Below the pieces are notes generated by a model. It did not search any database, was not told where the DNA came from, and saw only the letters and a list, made by a program, of their open reading frames with translations. 64,000 bases of DNA from Excoecaria cochinchinensis (lineage: Eukaryota; Streptophyta; Magnoliopsida; Malpighiales; Euphorbiaceae): positions 248,001-312,000 of the forward strand of contig CANTUQ010000076.1 in NCBI GenBank assembly GCA_947683425.1, read 5' to 3'. Every line of letters starts with the position of its first letter. The first letter of the stretch is position 1. The position numbers were made by a program, and so were the translations under genes. Below are positions 31,506-44,075 of the stretch, in pieces.

Positions 31506-32725
31506 TATGCAAATTTGCCAAAACACAGCTATGTTTTACCAATGTACAGCTATGCTTTTCTCACCCAAATCTCATAACAAACTTCAGGTCCTCATAACTC
31601 AATTCAAATGTCATTATTAGCCAAATCATCCTTCTATGCATACGTTCTCTTACTTATTAACTTTCTAACAATGTTGATTTCAACACAATTAGATGGCAAC
31701 TCAAAGAGTTATGTTCAAATGATTATAACATGCTCCAAATGACTCATATGCACATTTTGGTTAACCTAAGAAAACCATTTTAAAATCTTACACTTGTTCA
31801 AACTATTTATATTTCCATGTCAAGTTCACATACCAATTTCAATTCGAGAATTCACCTATCAAATAAACTTATATAATCCACTTTCTCTCAATTTACATTC
31901 AAACACATATATCCAAATTTAGGGTTCAACAAACTCATAGCAATCAACACACTCCAATGCAATAATGCCTTCAATACAATCATCTCATAGCATAACACAA
32001 TAATTTCTCACACAATCAATAAAATTATAGACATATATCACAATTGGTTCCCAAACCTCTTCTCCTTAGCTCCCTAGAAGTCACTTAGCCTCTTGATCAA
32101 TCACCTTCCCCTTTCCTTTCATTCCCTTAACCTCCTCAACTTCAGCTATCATTAAATCTAGGATTGGAAAAAGGATTAATTACCAACTCATCACAACCGA
32201 ATAACAAGAAAAGGAGTAGAAGAAGATGAGAAATCAATTACTAGATCACTTACCTTACTAAAACAGAACTTAGCAACCAATACATCATTTATCTTCAATA
32301 GAATTCTTATGCAAATCACTTAAGTAATAGCTTTCGAAATAAAGAGAAGAAGATGAGTGTGAAGAAGAAAAGATAGTCCCGGAACTGTACATACAAACGA
32401 GTGGATTTCCTCTTTCTTCAATGAGATATATATTGCATGAAATAGGTTAGGTTGGCAATGCCACAGCCGGACACATGGATCCCACTGTAATCCTTCAAAC
32501 TCAATTAACTTAATCAAGTTTAATTAACTCATAATTAATCCACCACTAATACTTTCACAATTAAGCCACTTATCTTATTTCATTCATTCAATTAAGTCCT
32601 TCTCTAAAGTTCAATTCAGTCCCACAAATCAAATAAGGTCACACATACTATAGATACCGGTTCCTGAGATAGCCAAGAACAGAGTTACCCAATAATGATA
32701 AGATGCCTATTCACAAGCAAAAACG

Positions 32726-32730
32726 TTAAA
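32726..32730. repeat. Left target site duplication TTAAA
   Basis: TTAAA precedes the solo LTR start at 32731 and recurs at 36778-36782. Confidence 0.93.
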
Positions 32731-35700
32731 TGTAACACCCCAACTCATACGTGGACGAACCCATCCGCAATGGAGTAGGAGGCCGTACGAGTAGGTGTGT
32801 TACCGGACTGAAGCGAGACAAAGCATACTAAAATACGGAAGAATTTAAAACTTTACGGAACAAAATCTGAACATACATATTCAGAAACGTGCATAATTTA
32901 AACAAAACCATACACATATACAAATGTACAATTATACAATAGGAGCCTGAAATATTACATCATTCTCTTTACATATTATTACATATACATATTACACCGA
33001 TATACAAAAATTCCAAATTACAAAAGTTGAACAAGATACAAACTTCTAGCTTCTATGTGGCCGACCCTGCAGAAGCGCGACTCGAACAGAACCCACCTGC
33101 CACCTGCACAGAAAGGAAATCCGTGCTAAGCGATAACGCTTAGTGGGGAAAGCACAAAAATATAGACGACCATTCACAACGGTCGTCAAGGCATACCACA
33201 TACACAAAGGTGAATACATAAAATTCGCACAAATAAATATACATGCTTGTACAATATAGCCATGCACTCGAATATTCTTAACCACACTCATTTATTATGC
33301 TAAATCATTATATTTATTCAAACATATTTTTGATATGCCAAAGGTTATAATCCAGCCCAAACCCAAGAGATGACGTCAAAACACCACACTTCCACTGCGC
33401 ACACCCATTACAATTAATCATGCCATGACACGTAAACACATAAAAACATACCGAAATTACTACAATATCTAACAATAAGGATCTATATAGCATCGTACTA
33501 AATTGTTACATATGTTGGTTCAAGATCACATTCATAAGTATACAAACCAGTATACTTAATCATAGTAATTAACAATATATATTCACGTTTATATATATAT
33601 ATTTCAACCATAGTACTTAGTAATTCAGATTCGCATTCATATACATATTAATTTATCTCATTACTATACATAAGTGTAGTATCCATATTATGTGACATAC
33701 CGACTTCACATACGCATACTATAAACAAGACCATTTACAGATAACCACAAAAGTACAATATACAGGTCAGAGTTACATCTAACCCAATCAGAGATTCATA
33801 ATCACATTCGTATCATAACTGGTTCACATGACCGAAATCTTACACATTCGGATATCGTATTCTCATATTCACATTAGGCAAAATAGACAGAATACCTGCT
33901 GACTCAAAATAGTGGATAACGAGTACTGAGGAGAAGACCTCATGAGGGAACATATAGCCCGATCTCTGACCGGGTAAACCTCAGAGGGAACATATACTAT
34001 AATGTACCTTACAGGTACAAGTCGAAAAGCAACATCATGTTTTTCCACATTCCAAAAACATTTCATATCAAAGGGTTCGCGAGGAACCAGTCGTGGGACC
34101 TGATCAGGGTCCAAATCGTTCAAAGGGCGCTGCAGCTACATATACATAGACTCTATTAGGCATGCCTAACTATCCACTAGACTGACTCTCGCAGGTCATG
34201 CTTCACACCAATCACATTTCAAATCACATACTTTATATCATTGTACTTAATCAACAATAGTTGAAACCTATGAATAAGTTAATAAAGTCAAACATGCATC
34301 ATATAATTTACACTTGAAGCATAACATGATAATCTTAGAGAGAGACCATAAGTATAGATATGCATAATACATCCAATTATATTAACATATTTCACAAAAT
34401 AGTCCAATTATAAACCTAAAAGTGCCACAAGTTCGGAATTCAAACATTGAAATAACCAAAGAAAACTCATTTAACATAACACATCTGTCGCGCTCGCGAT
34501 GTCTGTCGCGCTCGCGACAGAGACAATAGTCTCTTCGCTGTGCGCGTGCGACGGACTTCGCGATCGCGGGAAGGAGAGAAAGGCCCGGCTCTGTCGCGCT
34601 CGCGACAGTGTCGCGATCGCGACAGAGGACAAGCATTGCTATCGCGGGGTCGCGACAAGTCGCGTGTTCGCGATAGCACAGGCCAACAATGTGCTCTGTC
34701 GCGATCGCGATGGTTGTCGCGCTCGCGACAGAGAGCAGACAAGCTATTGCTATCGCGGGCTCGCGACGGCACAGCATCGACATCACCGGTCTCTGTCGTG
34801 CTCGCGACAGTGTCGCGATCGCGACAGAGTCATGATTCCGAAAATCTGCAGAATTTTGCAAGATCTTTCCTTCCTCAAACTCACCCACAAACACACGAAA
34901 CACATCCAAAAGTCTCTTACCTCATCTCCAGCCAGTCACACATTATTGATAACATAATCCAACATTCGTATCAAGTATTTCAATCAAACACGCCATTAAC
35001 AATATCCATATACACAATCTATAATAATAACATTATTCGTCAATCATCTCAATCGCACTCACATTAATTGCATTCGTACATATGGTACGTCATTCTAAGG
35101 TTACTCATGAGACCATCACAATATAGCACTCATCAATAAACAAACCTTCATGGAGTTATATCTATTCTTAATTACTAGTTAAATCACCAATCTTAATCAT
35201 ATTCATAGGTTTTTCCCAACAATCATTACTTATATAGTCAATTAATTACCCTAAACATGCATAATAACTAATGGGAAAGATACGGGATTGATCCGGGTCA
35301 ATCCTAGACTAAAAAATATAGAATAAAAGGCTCAAAACATACTTTTCTGTCGCGAGGTCGCGACCCTTGTCGCGCTCGCGACAGAGGCTCGCTTCAGCTC
35401 CCCTAACAAACTGCTTTTTACTACAAACTAATGTCGTGAAAACCGACCTCTAAACCTCATTTTTAGGAAAAGTGGTCTTCTTAACAAATGTTCTCCTACG
35501 TCTTAGCTTTCAAATGAAACAAGTTTCACATCAATTAGATGTCTACAACTCCAGATATGCACTCCACAACCCATACTGATCAAACAACCCGACACAACAG
35601 GAACACTACATTTGTAATCAATTTTTCGATGTCTTAGAGCGAGAATTTGTCCAAGGCTATTTCTGAGACATTTCAAGTAACGGAATTCGTGATTCTAATG

Positions 35701-36777
35701 GTTCTAGAATCGCATGATTTGGAGTTCTAAAACTCACAATACAACCTAATTACTGAAGAGAGGTCAAGTGCATTCCAACCCAGTTTCACCCAAAAACCTA
35801 TTCACAAGCACAATTGAGCAATTTAAACCAACACTCACTACCATCACCATCTATCATCAACCACACAATCAAGAACTTATATCATACACGAATATATAAA
35901 CAGAAATTCATATATATACAATAAATTTCCCAAACCTGGAAATCAAAGATCCAAAGTCACTTTCTAGCTTCTATCCACAATCTTCCTTTCCCTTGAGCTT
36001 CCTCTTATCATCACCAACTTGCACAAACCACAACCCAGAAAATCACTCAATTCAAACTCTAGCATATCCAAATCAAAAGCAAATAAAGAAGGAGAAGAAC
36101 CACACACACATACAAGCCAAACTAACTCTTACCTCTTCAATCTTGCTCTAATACTCACCCAAAACCACCTCTAAACAAGCACCACATCCAGCCAAAAGAG
36201 AAGCAAGGAGAAAGAGCAAAGAATGAGGAAAAGAAGAAGAAGAGGAGGACGAGAGAGGGAGAACGGGAATTTCCAAATTCCTGTGTTTTGCTTTTCTCTC
36301 TCTCTTTCCTCTTACCTTTCCCATTAATTGCTTCTTATCCCAAATCCACATGCCCACTTCCCATTGGTCCAAGTAATTCACTTTGACTCTCAACTCAAGT
36401 CACCATACACATGCACACACTAAATCACTTCTCATAGAAATATCCTACATCTTAAGTTCCATACCCATAATGCACTTGATAATTATTTCTTAAAACTCAT
36501 TTACATCCTACTTCCATATACTTCAATCACACTCTAACATTTCCTTATAAACCACTTGTCATCATCTTACAAACCCAAGTGTCACAATCTTGCCCAAATC
36601 ACTTCCTAAGTACCATACACATGTTCCACTAGATAATTCATTTACTACACTTATTTAATTAATTTCTTAGCAATTAAATCCTTATTATCCATATTACTCA
36701 TGCATAAATTACCGAAATACCCTTCACTCAACCGACTTAGCTGCCGATTCCGACTAGGCCCGATTTGGGGTGTTACA
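32731..36777 (-). mobile_element. 4047-bp Tekay-type solo LTR, minus strand
   Basis: It runs from TGTAACACCCCAACTC to GGGGTGTTACA, flanked by perfect TTAAA duplications and with no internal region. On the minus strand it has the leader intron (36018-36132, donor GTAAGAG), a lysine-rich frame (GDDKRKLKGKEDCG, about 35950-36010) and two TGTCGCGA-type cassettes (34485-34830 and a small one at 35347-35384). The full ladder follows: GGACC/GGTCC 34096-34112, GGTTC/GAACC 34074-34088, GTACC/GGTAC 34014-34028, ACCGTT/AATGGT 33169-33183 and CTAAGCG/CGCTTAG 33126-33143. It is about 1.3 kb longer than its relatives, the extra sequence lying mostly between leader and cassette. Confidence 0.94.
34485..34830. 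repeat. Palindromic cassette of the minus solo LTR (TGTCGCGA type)
   Basis: This is the densest and best preserved cassette, with repeated CTGTCGCGCTCGCGACAG and TGTCGCGATCGCGACA units, several of them perfect palindromes, for example near 34610-34624 and 34810-34826. A further small block at 35347-35384 has the same unit. Low decay of CpG sites here suggests a younger insertion than the surrounding LTRs. Confidence 0.85.
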
Positions 36778-36782
36778 TTAAA
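36778..36782. repeat. Right target site duplication TTAAA
   Basis: TTAAA directly follows the LTR end TGTTACA at 36777. Confidence 0.93.
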
Positions 36783-36929
36783 AGTGATAATTTCCTGTTC
36801 AAATTTGCATTTTGGAGTGAAAAAAACAAAAATAATAAAAAATATTTTGAAAATTAGATTTAAAAAATGGGATTTAGAAATTATAGTATTTTTAAGTCAA
36901 ATTTAAAAAGTTAAAAAAAAATATTTCCG

Positions 36930-37075
36930 CGAATGTCGACGCGCGGCGCCCTGCGCGGAGCGCCAGCGCGCAAGCGACGCGCAACAAGCATTTGCGCACT
37001 GCTCTGCGTGCTGGGCACGCGACTGATGCCCGTCGCACGCCCCGACCGATTTCGGTCGCCCCTGTTCCACCGCAA
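36930..37075. repeat. GC-rich palindromic block in U3 of the split Tat LTR
   Basis: CGCG-rich inverted repeats (GCGCGGCGCC, GCGCGG/CCAGCGCGC and similar) lie in an AT-rich LTR, upstream of the TATA-like site. Tat B has a related block at 60518-60800. Both are on the promoter side, unlike the Tekay cassettes. Confidence 0.6.
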
Positions 37076-37985
37076 ATGGCCAAATTCGCACTAAAATCAG
37101 TTTTTTTCAATTTTTCACCCAAAAATCCGTTTTTTATCCCATTTTTTTTGGGTTTTTAAAGGTTTTTTTCCTTTTTTAAAATTCAAAATAAATAAGATCT
37201 AATTTAATTGGATATTTTCTTCTTAATTAATGGTGTTTTCCTATTTTCTTCATATAAAAAGAGAAAAGATAAAAAATGAAGAGGGGGATTTTCTTTTAGG
37301 GTTTTTTTAAGTTTTCTCTTCTTCTTCCTCTCTAAATTCTCTCTAACTCTCAGCTGAAATTTTCCCCCAAAAATAAAAAGAAAATAATTCCATTCTTCTT
37401 CATTTACCAATAGAATTTCTTCTAAACATATTTTTAGAAGGAGTTTTATTAATGGATTTAATTTTGAGACAAACAAAATAATTGTTTGCTCTCAAAATTT
37501 CATTTTTTTAACTTGTTACTTGTTTTTAATTGGTTTTTTTATGATTTTTATTTGAATCACTTTTTGATGAAAAATAGATTTTGAGACATTCAAAATAAAT
37601 GTTTGTTCTTGAAATCTAATTTTTCATTTGATTTTCTAAAAAATAAGTTTTTTTTTCGCAAATAATTTTTTTCTTGAGACAAACAAAATAGTTGTTTGTT
37701 CTTGAGAACATTTTTATCAATAAAAAATTATTCTTTAGGCAAAGAAATTAATTCTTTGTTCTTAAAGAATTGTTAATTTTCTTCCATCATTTTTTTTCAA
37801 GTATATTTTTACTTGGAATAAAATTCTAAAATTTTTATTATTCAATTCTAATCTTGCAAATCAAGAACAAGCAAATCAATCATCATTTTTACCTTCATCG
37901 AATCCGAAACTCTGAGGGTAAACATTTTGGGCTTAAATCTTTTTATTTTTTATTATTTTGTTCATATTTAGTTTATTGCCATGTA

Positions 37986-37986
<1 letters not shown>

Positions 37987-38079
<93 letters not shown>
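37987..38079. repeat. (ATT)31 microsatellite
   Basis: A pure 93-bp ATT run, about 70 bp after the GAGGGTAAACAT block of the Tat LTR. The poly-Tyr, poly-Ile and poly-Leu reading frames across it are artefacts. AAT arrays occur in the comparable part of the Tat LTR at 56940-57094. Confidence 0.97.
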
Positions 38080-39070
38080 TTCATTTATTTATTTATTGGT
38101 TCTATTGTTTTTGTATTTGTCTCTTTTAATATGCTTATATATTATTTTTGTTCATGTAAATATTGATTTATTATCATTTGAAACATGTAAATATTGATTT
38201 TTTATTATTGCTAACATGTAAATAATTTATTTTTGCTTTGATTTCTCATTATTTTTAACATGTAATTAATTAATTAATTTTGATTGATCTTTTTGCCATG
38301 TAAATATTTTATGTTAATTGGGATAACATTAATTAATCATGTCACTCATTTAATTATTTTTATCATTCATTTATTCATTTTTTATCATTTTTTTCATGGT
38401 TATTGTTATATATTTATTGTTTATTCATTTATTTGTTTATTTTCATTATTCGTTATTATTATTATCATGTTCATATTTTTATGTACTAATTCATTAACAT
38501 GTTTTATTTTATTTCAATCATACCCTTTAATTCCTTTGTCATTCATAATGCATTTTTCTTATTTATTTTGGTTTATTAACATTTTAATTCATTCAGCATT
38601 CTTTTGATGTCATCTCATTTTATTTGTTTTAATTTTTTATTTTTTATTTTATGCTTTTAATTGATTTTATTGATTTAATTACTAACATTATTTCATTTGT
38701 GTTTATCTTTGTTCCAAAAACTCATTTTCTTTTCTTGGGCATTTTTGCGAGCACACGAGGAGATCCAGAAGTCTTGTTTGGGATAAATATTTATTTGCTT
38801 TATTTGTAATATTTCATTTATTTGGCTTTTTCATTTATTTTGCTATGTAATCTTTAATAAAATTATTTATGCACGTTAAAAAGGAAATCACAAAAATATT
38901 TCTATTAATTAATTTGGTATTTTTTATAAATATAAAATGGGACCAATGTCCTAGTTTTTCATACCCAAATAAACTATCACCTTTAATACTTTTTTAAAAG
39001 TATGCATGCGAGGGCTAATGTCCCCATTATTAACAAATAGCCCATTTTATGTATGACTCATGCGCTCACT

Positions 39071-40279
39071 GCACGGGTCGTGAAGTCCGATCGGGAAACA
39101 GAGGGAAAATCCAATGTGAAAGACCGGGCAAAAAAATAGAGGGAAAATTCGATCAGGAAACCAATAGTTCGATCCAATCGGGAGGTCACAATTTCAACAA
39201 ATTAAGGACATGACTCGATCGACAGGTCACGACTCTAACAAAATAAAGGCACACTCAGATAACACAAAAAATAGGGATGAACAGAGTAACCTCAACAAAC
39301 CTAACAAATGCGTAGAACATGCATAATTAGAATAACAATCATGCCAATAAATCATAACAAATATTTGAGATTCATATCTAATGACAAAAAACAACGAACT
39401 CGCAACGAACGGATTGTCATAATCAAACAACCAACTAAACAGAGTATGTACAACGAGAAGAAATAACAAGTAAAACCAAGCAGAAATAAAAAAGAAGAAG
39501 AAAGAAAGAAGAAACAAAAGAAAGAAAGAGGTAGCGATCCCAGTATTTACCCTAAAATATAGACGTTAGATTGCAAGATGAAGAAGCTCTGGTTTTTCTC
39601 TTTGCTTTTCAAAAAAGGAAGTTAAAACAGCAACTAAAAAACCTTCAATGGAAATTACGTGGAAGAAAAAGAACGAAAATGATGGACTTTCAAACGTTAA
39701 GAACTCGTTTCTTTTTCTCAAAAACAAATCTTAGAATGTTTTTTTCTTTTCGTTCTTTTCTTCCTCTCCAAGCTTTTCTCTCTGTATTTCCTTTCTTTTT
39801 GAGTTCGGCCTCCAATATTTTTTCTTCCTCCTCTTTTCAGTTTCTTAACTTTTCCTTTTTATATCTCAGAGAAGGTTAGGTTGTTTCCCCACAACATTAA
39901 ACATAAACCCATGTTTTCAAACCAAATCCTCCCGAAAAAATAGAGAAGGGACGTGTTGGAGCAGGGGGCGCATGAGGCAGGTGAGATTTTCAACTCACCT
40001 GTGAAATGGGTCTCACGTGGTGAGGCTGCATCTCACCAATGTGAGATGGGCCTCACAAACGTGAGGCTTCATCTCACATGGGAGAGATGGGCCTCACATC
40101 ACAGGCCCCCAGCAAACCCTCAAATCTGCATATTTTATTTATTTTTTATTTTTTATTTTAAAATGAAAAACATTTTCGAGTAAACCATCACTTCCATTTA
40201 TCTCTTTTGCCTGTGAACAGTCATCATTTTTGTCATTGGGTAACTTCGATCTGTGCTGCCTTACGACCCAGTGTTTATG
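39071..40279 (-). mobile_element. Tat-like LTR fragment, minus strand, diverged
   Basis: The right end (LTR start on the minus strand) reads GTGTTTATG followed by a GTTGCCCCCAG tract. It aligns with GTGTCTACA and GTTGCCCCCAG at 61057-61074, and the neighbouring CATTGGGTAACTTCGATCT is nearly identical. A CAGTATTTACCC block near 39540 matches the ATTTACCCTCAGAG block of Tat B. The hairpin block (39955-40110) is of yet another type, CCTCAC/GTGAGG. The terminal CA has decayed to TG. The left part is only loosely alignable. Confidence 0.65.
39955..40110. repeat. CTCAC/GTGAG inverted-repeat block in the Tat-like LTR
   Basis: Repeated GTGAGATGGGCCTCAC and CTCACGTGGTGAG-like units, about 170-320 bp from the LTR start and upstream of a TATA-like ATATAAAAAG near 39860 (minus strand). 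It occupies the position of the GCGCG block of Tat B. Confidence 0.6.
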
Positions 40280-40480
40280 GTTGCCCCCAGTTTTGGGGAA
40301 CGTAGTGCCTGGGTGCCTAGGTGAGCCAAAACTCAAAGAAAGAAAGAAGAAGCGCGTACCTGAGGCAGCTGTCTTCATGAACTGGGTGGTGTGCCGAGTC
40401 TGCTCCGGACTTACAAAACGCGAGGGTTGCTCTTCTGAGCTGCTCCAGACTTACAAAGTGCGGGGGTTGTTCTCATCACT
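40280..40480 (-). mobile_element. 3' untranslated end of the Tat-like element (minus)
   Basis: On the minus strand a purine-rich tract (CCCCAAAACTGGGGGCAAC) precedes the LTR start. Sequence then matches 61076-61180 (AGGTGAGCC...AACTCAAAGAAAG...CGCGTACCTGAGGCAG). Two imperfect copies of a roughly 55-bp repeat (CTGCTCC.GACTTACAAA.GCG.GGGTTG) lie at 40400-40475. No gene. Confidence 0.65.
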
Positions 40481-41491
40481 ATACTCTCAAACCACTTCCT
40501 TGATATCGAAAGGACTACACAAATCATAGCTTTCTCTTGTCCATAACTAAACTCATAAGGCTCTTTTCTTTATCTTACGCTCAAACCAATCACACTCATC
40601 TGAATAATCATTACCTAACTACCAATCGAAAACCAAAGCACATATATTTTGCATATAAATCATTTAACTGATGATATCTTATTACACTATTCCTTAATAC
40701 TTCAAAAACATCGGACACTCATACCACTTTCTTTACTAATAATACTCATATCTTACTCCAAAAATCGTTTCACATTTACTTATGCAAGATTCCAAAATGC
40801 TCTTTCTACTTAACTCAAACTATATACACAATACACTTTCCTTAACGGTTGCTATGCTCTTAATTCACACACCTAATTTTAACATCCAATACTCAATGTA
40901 CACCCTGTTAGCTTTCTCTCCTTCAAAACGCATATGCAAATGCTTCACATGTGTGATCAAAAGATGATGATGTAATGAGGATATGATGATTCATGTATGC
41001 AAAATAATGCAAAAATGCAATTGATGCTATAATAATGCACTTTTCTCATCCCCATGGTTCAGTATGCTTATGTTCAAATAATTTTCGAGGAGATAGCTGA
41101 CAGGCACACAGAGCATTACCAAAATCTTACAAAATCCAAATACTCTTCCATCTCAAAATACCAAAACACCTATTCTTCCGAGGCAACCACACATCAATTC
41201 TCTTCAAAAACTTTTACAACCTTCTCTTAACCACATAGAATCGAAACAAAATTCCTAATAGAATCTCTGATAACTCATCTAACGAATACATTCCAGATTG
41301 CACATACACATAATAATTCAAAGTAGGTAGATCGTGACCCACCGAGCCAACACTTAACTAATCACTTTATCAAATTGGAAGATTTCCCTTCCCAAAAGAT
41401 ATCTAAAGGACAAGGTCATCCGCTTTGGCCAACGCTAAACTATACAGACACACTATAAAACACCTAGTTAATAAGAACCGACTAAACTGGG
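40481..41491. other. Mostly unassigned; right end is the leader of minus element X
   Basis: AT-rich sequence without convincing coding content. The last 200 bp, read on the minus strand after the PBS, loosely resemble the T2/T4 leader (GGCCAAAGCGGATGACC, GGCTCGGTGGGTCACG). The rest may be a decayed gag or another element. Confidence 0.4.
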
Positions 41492-41503
41492 GCTCTGATA
41501 CCA
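41492..41503 (-). other. Primer binding site of element X, minus strand
   Basis: GCTCTGATACCA is the reverse complement of TGGTATCAGAGC, the initiator-Met-tRNA type site. It lies four bases from the LTR boundary and shows that the LTR on its right is a 5' LTR of a minus-strand element. Confidence 0.88.
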
Positions 41504-43799
41504 AAATTATAACACCCCCAACTCCCACACGTAGCACTTCAAAGGGTGAAGAGCTACAGTGAGCAGAAGGTGCCACCAGATAAAGACACACATGACAATG
41601 CAGAAATCAGAACAATAAAATTTCTAAAATCAGAACCTCAAAACATGCACGTCCTAAACCTATGTCATCCACACACCATTATTCGCACTATAAGATATTA
41701 CAACTTATTACAAAGGCTAATAAATAAAACTTAATTACAAACCGACAATCAATAGAAAACTTTCTATAACTTCTACCGACTCATTGGCCAAAACTCAGCG
41801 GACTGTTGTGCTACTCTGATCTCCTAACCTGCACGGACATACAACCGTGCTAAGCGATAACGCTTAGTTTGGTAAAACAAATAATAGGAAGCCACTCACA
41901 TTGGTTGCGGAGGCAAACACGTGCAAATCAATATATATATGCAAAAACATAAAGTACACCGGTTAAAGCTATCATAAATTCATATTCTTATTCTCATACG
42001 AAACCCTAAACACTTTCGTAAACACTCTCGTTATATACCATAACCAGAAATAACTTCATTACCTTTTTAAATCACAATAACATTATACTTACTACTTGTT
42101 TACCTAATTCATTTTATTAACCATATTAATAGTCATACCTCATAGGTTACCAAAAATACAATTTGCTAGTCAGAGCAATTAAGCCTTACCAATTCCCATA
42201 CTTACTAATAGTTCCAAAATCATTTAATTAATAATATTACTACTTAAGTCAAAACCTTCCATTAGTTCAAACCATTACGTATTCAAAACTAAACTAAACA
42301 AAACATTTCAATACTCAGATTTGGTTCGGACTTGAAATAAATATTCCAAGCTTCGTACGTATCCCTATAGTAGGGAATCAGAACCATGTAGTTCTACAAA
42401 AAACCTTTACACATGCGTTCCAGATTTAATCCAAACTCATTTACTAAGTTCAGTTGTCTACATCATGCCTAACACTTATTATTCCTCTTACATACTAATC
42501 AATACACAATTTACAGTATTCATTAAAACCAACAACCATCGTACATGAATTCCTTACCAATATACTTACAGTAATTGTCCGAGCTAAAGTCTCGGGGATA
42601 AATAACACATAATATAACTACATTCTCATTTTAATATATAAACGAATATATTCATAAAGTTCATTTATAGAGTACTCAACTATAACAAACAGGTATATCA
42701 AATATGTCAATAATTCTTTACAATGACCTTATACAGATAATCATACTCATAGCTTTTGAACAGATGTATAACATGCATTATCCACATACGAATTCTCATG
42801 AAATCAATATTTATTCATTTCATACACATTTACTAGAACGAACATCATTTGCTACATCTCTTCATTTAACTGACATTAGCTTTAGATGCAAAAGTACTTA
42901 GGTACCTATAGATACCACATATCTCCACATAGGTGTCCATAAAGGATACAGAACAGAGGAGTGCATAGAGCACAAATTCAAATGGCATTTATCACAAATG
43001 CAATAGATGCTTATTCACATATTCATCGTGCAACACTTCACAAAACTTATCAATTAACTCACATTATTTTACTCTTTTAATTGCCTGCTAAGTCATAGGG
43101 GTGAATAAGCGAGTGAACACATGGCAGTACCTTACGGGCATTAATCGAACTGAACGCATGGCTGTACCTTATGGGTACAAATCGAAAAGCAATATAACAT
43201 TTCTCATTCAAAAATATTTTCACATTGGGGATCTTAAACAAGATCCGTACACATTGAGGTTCGCGAGGAACCAGACGAGGACCAAATCAGGGTCCAAACG
43301 GAACTAAGGGCTGCAGCTACTGAACTCTATAGGCATGCCTGTCTATCCACGACTCGACTAATGCAGGCTAAATTTCCCAAACCATTATTTAATTCTTCAC
43401 GTTCTAATATACGTATACACATTTCATTAAATACATTGCAACATTCTTTTATTATTACATAGTCACATGCATTCATATATTTGCATATTTTACGTGCCAA
43501 TTACATTTATCATATTCAAAGCCAATCATATATTATCTCATGGATAAAATATTCATGTGAACATACTGAACATGACTATATTATTGACATCATGCACATA
43601 GTTAGACTAAGCAAATAAATTACATGACTTTACACACATACAACCATTAAATAATAATGGTAGACAAAAGTCTCACAATTCAAATATTAAAATGCAAAGA
43701 AGTAATTGAATAATTCATATTTTAATTCACAGAAGCATAACCCATGTGGGAAATCATGCAAGGAAAAAATCTCTCAAAAATATTTTGAAATAGAGAGGG

Positions 43800-44075
43800 G
43801 ACTGTCGCGATCGCAACGGGAGGTCGCGCTCGCGACAGTGGCCAGTCTAACGCTGCACACAAGAAATCCATCATGAGTCGTGCTCAGGAACATGACTCGT
43901 GAAGTCAAATTATGGAGGAACAGTGCAGGCATGAGAGGGAGAGGAGACTACCACAACTCATGCATAAGATGCACGTTCCGTGCACGAGTGCACGTCCCGT
44001 GCACCATGTGCACGTCTCGTGCACTCTTCCTCTACGATGTCTGTTGCGATCGTGACCAGTATCGCGCTCATGATA
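43800..44075. repeat. Mixed palindromic cassette of X LTR
   Basis: It combines TGTCGCGA-type units (43802-43845 and a decayed one at 44040-44075), a CATGAGTCGTG...CATGACTCGTG pair (43872-43902) and a third motif GCACGTCCCGTGCAC repeated near 43970-44025. Three unit types in one cassette suggest that units can be exchanged or amplified locally. Confidence 0.75.

Larger units (their letters stand above)
29783..32645 (-). mobile_element. M2 LTR, minus strand, 2863 bp
   Basis: It runs from TGTAATGCCCATTCC to the reverse complement of TGTGTGACC, inserted in the M1 integrase. It shows the same architecture as M1: possible TATA near 32430, intron 32156-32253, lysine-rich frame at about 32090-32145 (EVKGMKGKGKVIDQEAK), palindrome cassette 31246-31505 and tetraloop hairpins 30603-30669. 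The flanks do not match as a target duplication (GCAAT against TACTA), so the right side has been rearranged or the boundary is a base or two off. Confidence 0.82.
32649..39070 (+). mobile_element. Tat/Ogre-like LTR, plus strand, split by a solo LTR and 3'-truncated
   Basis: The first part, 32649-32730, starts TATAGATACCGG, a decayed TGTAGACACCGG. After the nested solo LTR it resumes at 36783. Continuity is proven by comparison with the reverse complement of 60940-61065, where the same sequence is uninterrupted. It contains a GC-rich palindromic block (36930-37075), a TATA-like ATATAAAAAG near 37252, a conserved GAGGGTAAACAT block near 37915, an ATT microsatellite and the GCATGCGAGG...AATGTCC block near 39005. 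The last several hundred bp of the LTR are missing. Confidence 0.8.

Noticed and set aside
37854..38197. Poly-Tyr, poly-Leu and poly-Ile reading frames (also 56807-57422)
   Set aside because: They are translations of ATT/AAT microsatellites in three frames.
39571..39879. 102-codon frame rich in Lys, Phe and Ser
   Set aside because: It lies inside a Tat-like LTR fragment and has low-complexity composition from pyrimidine-rich leader sequence.
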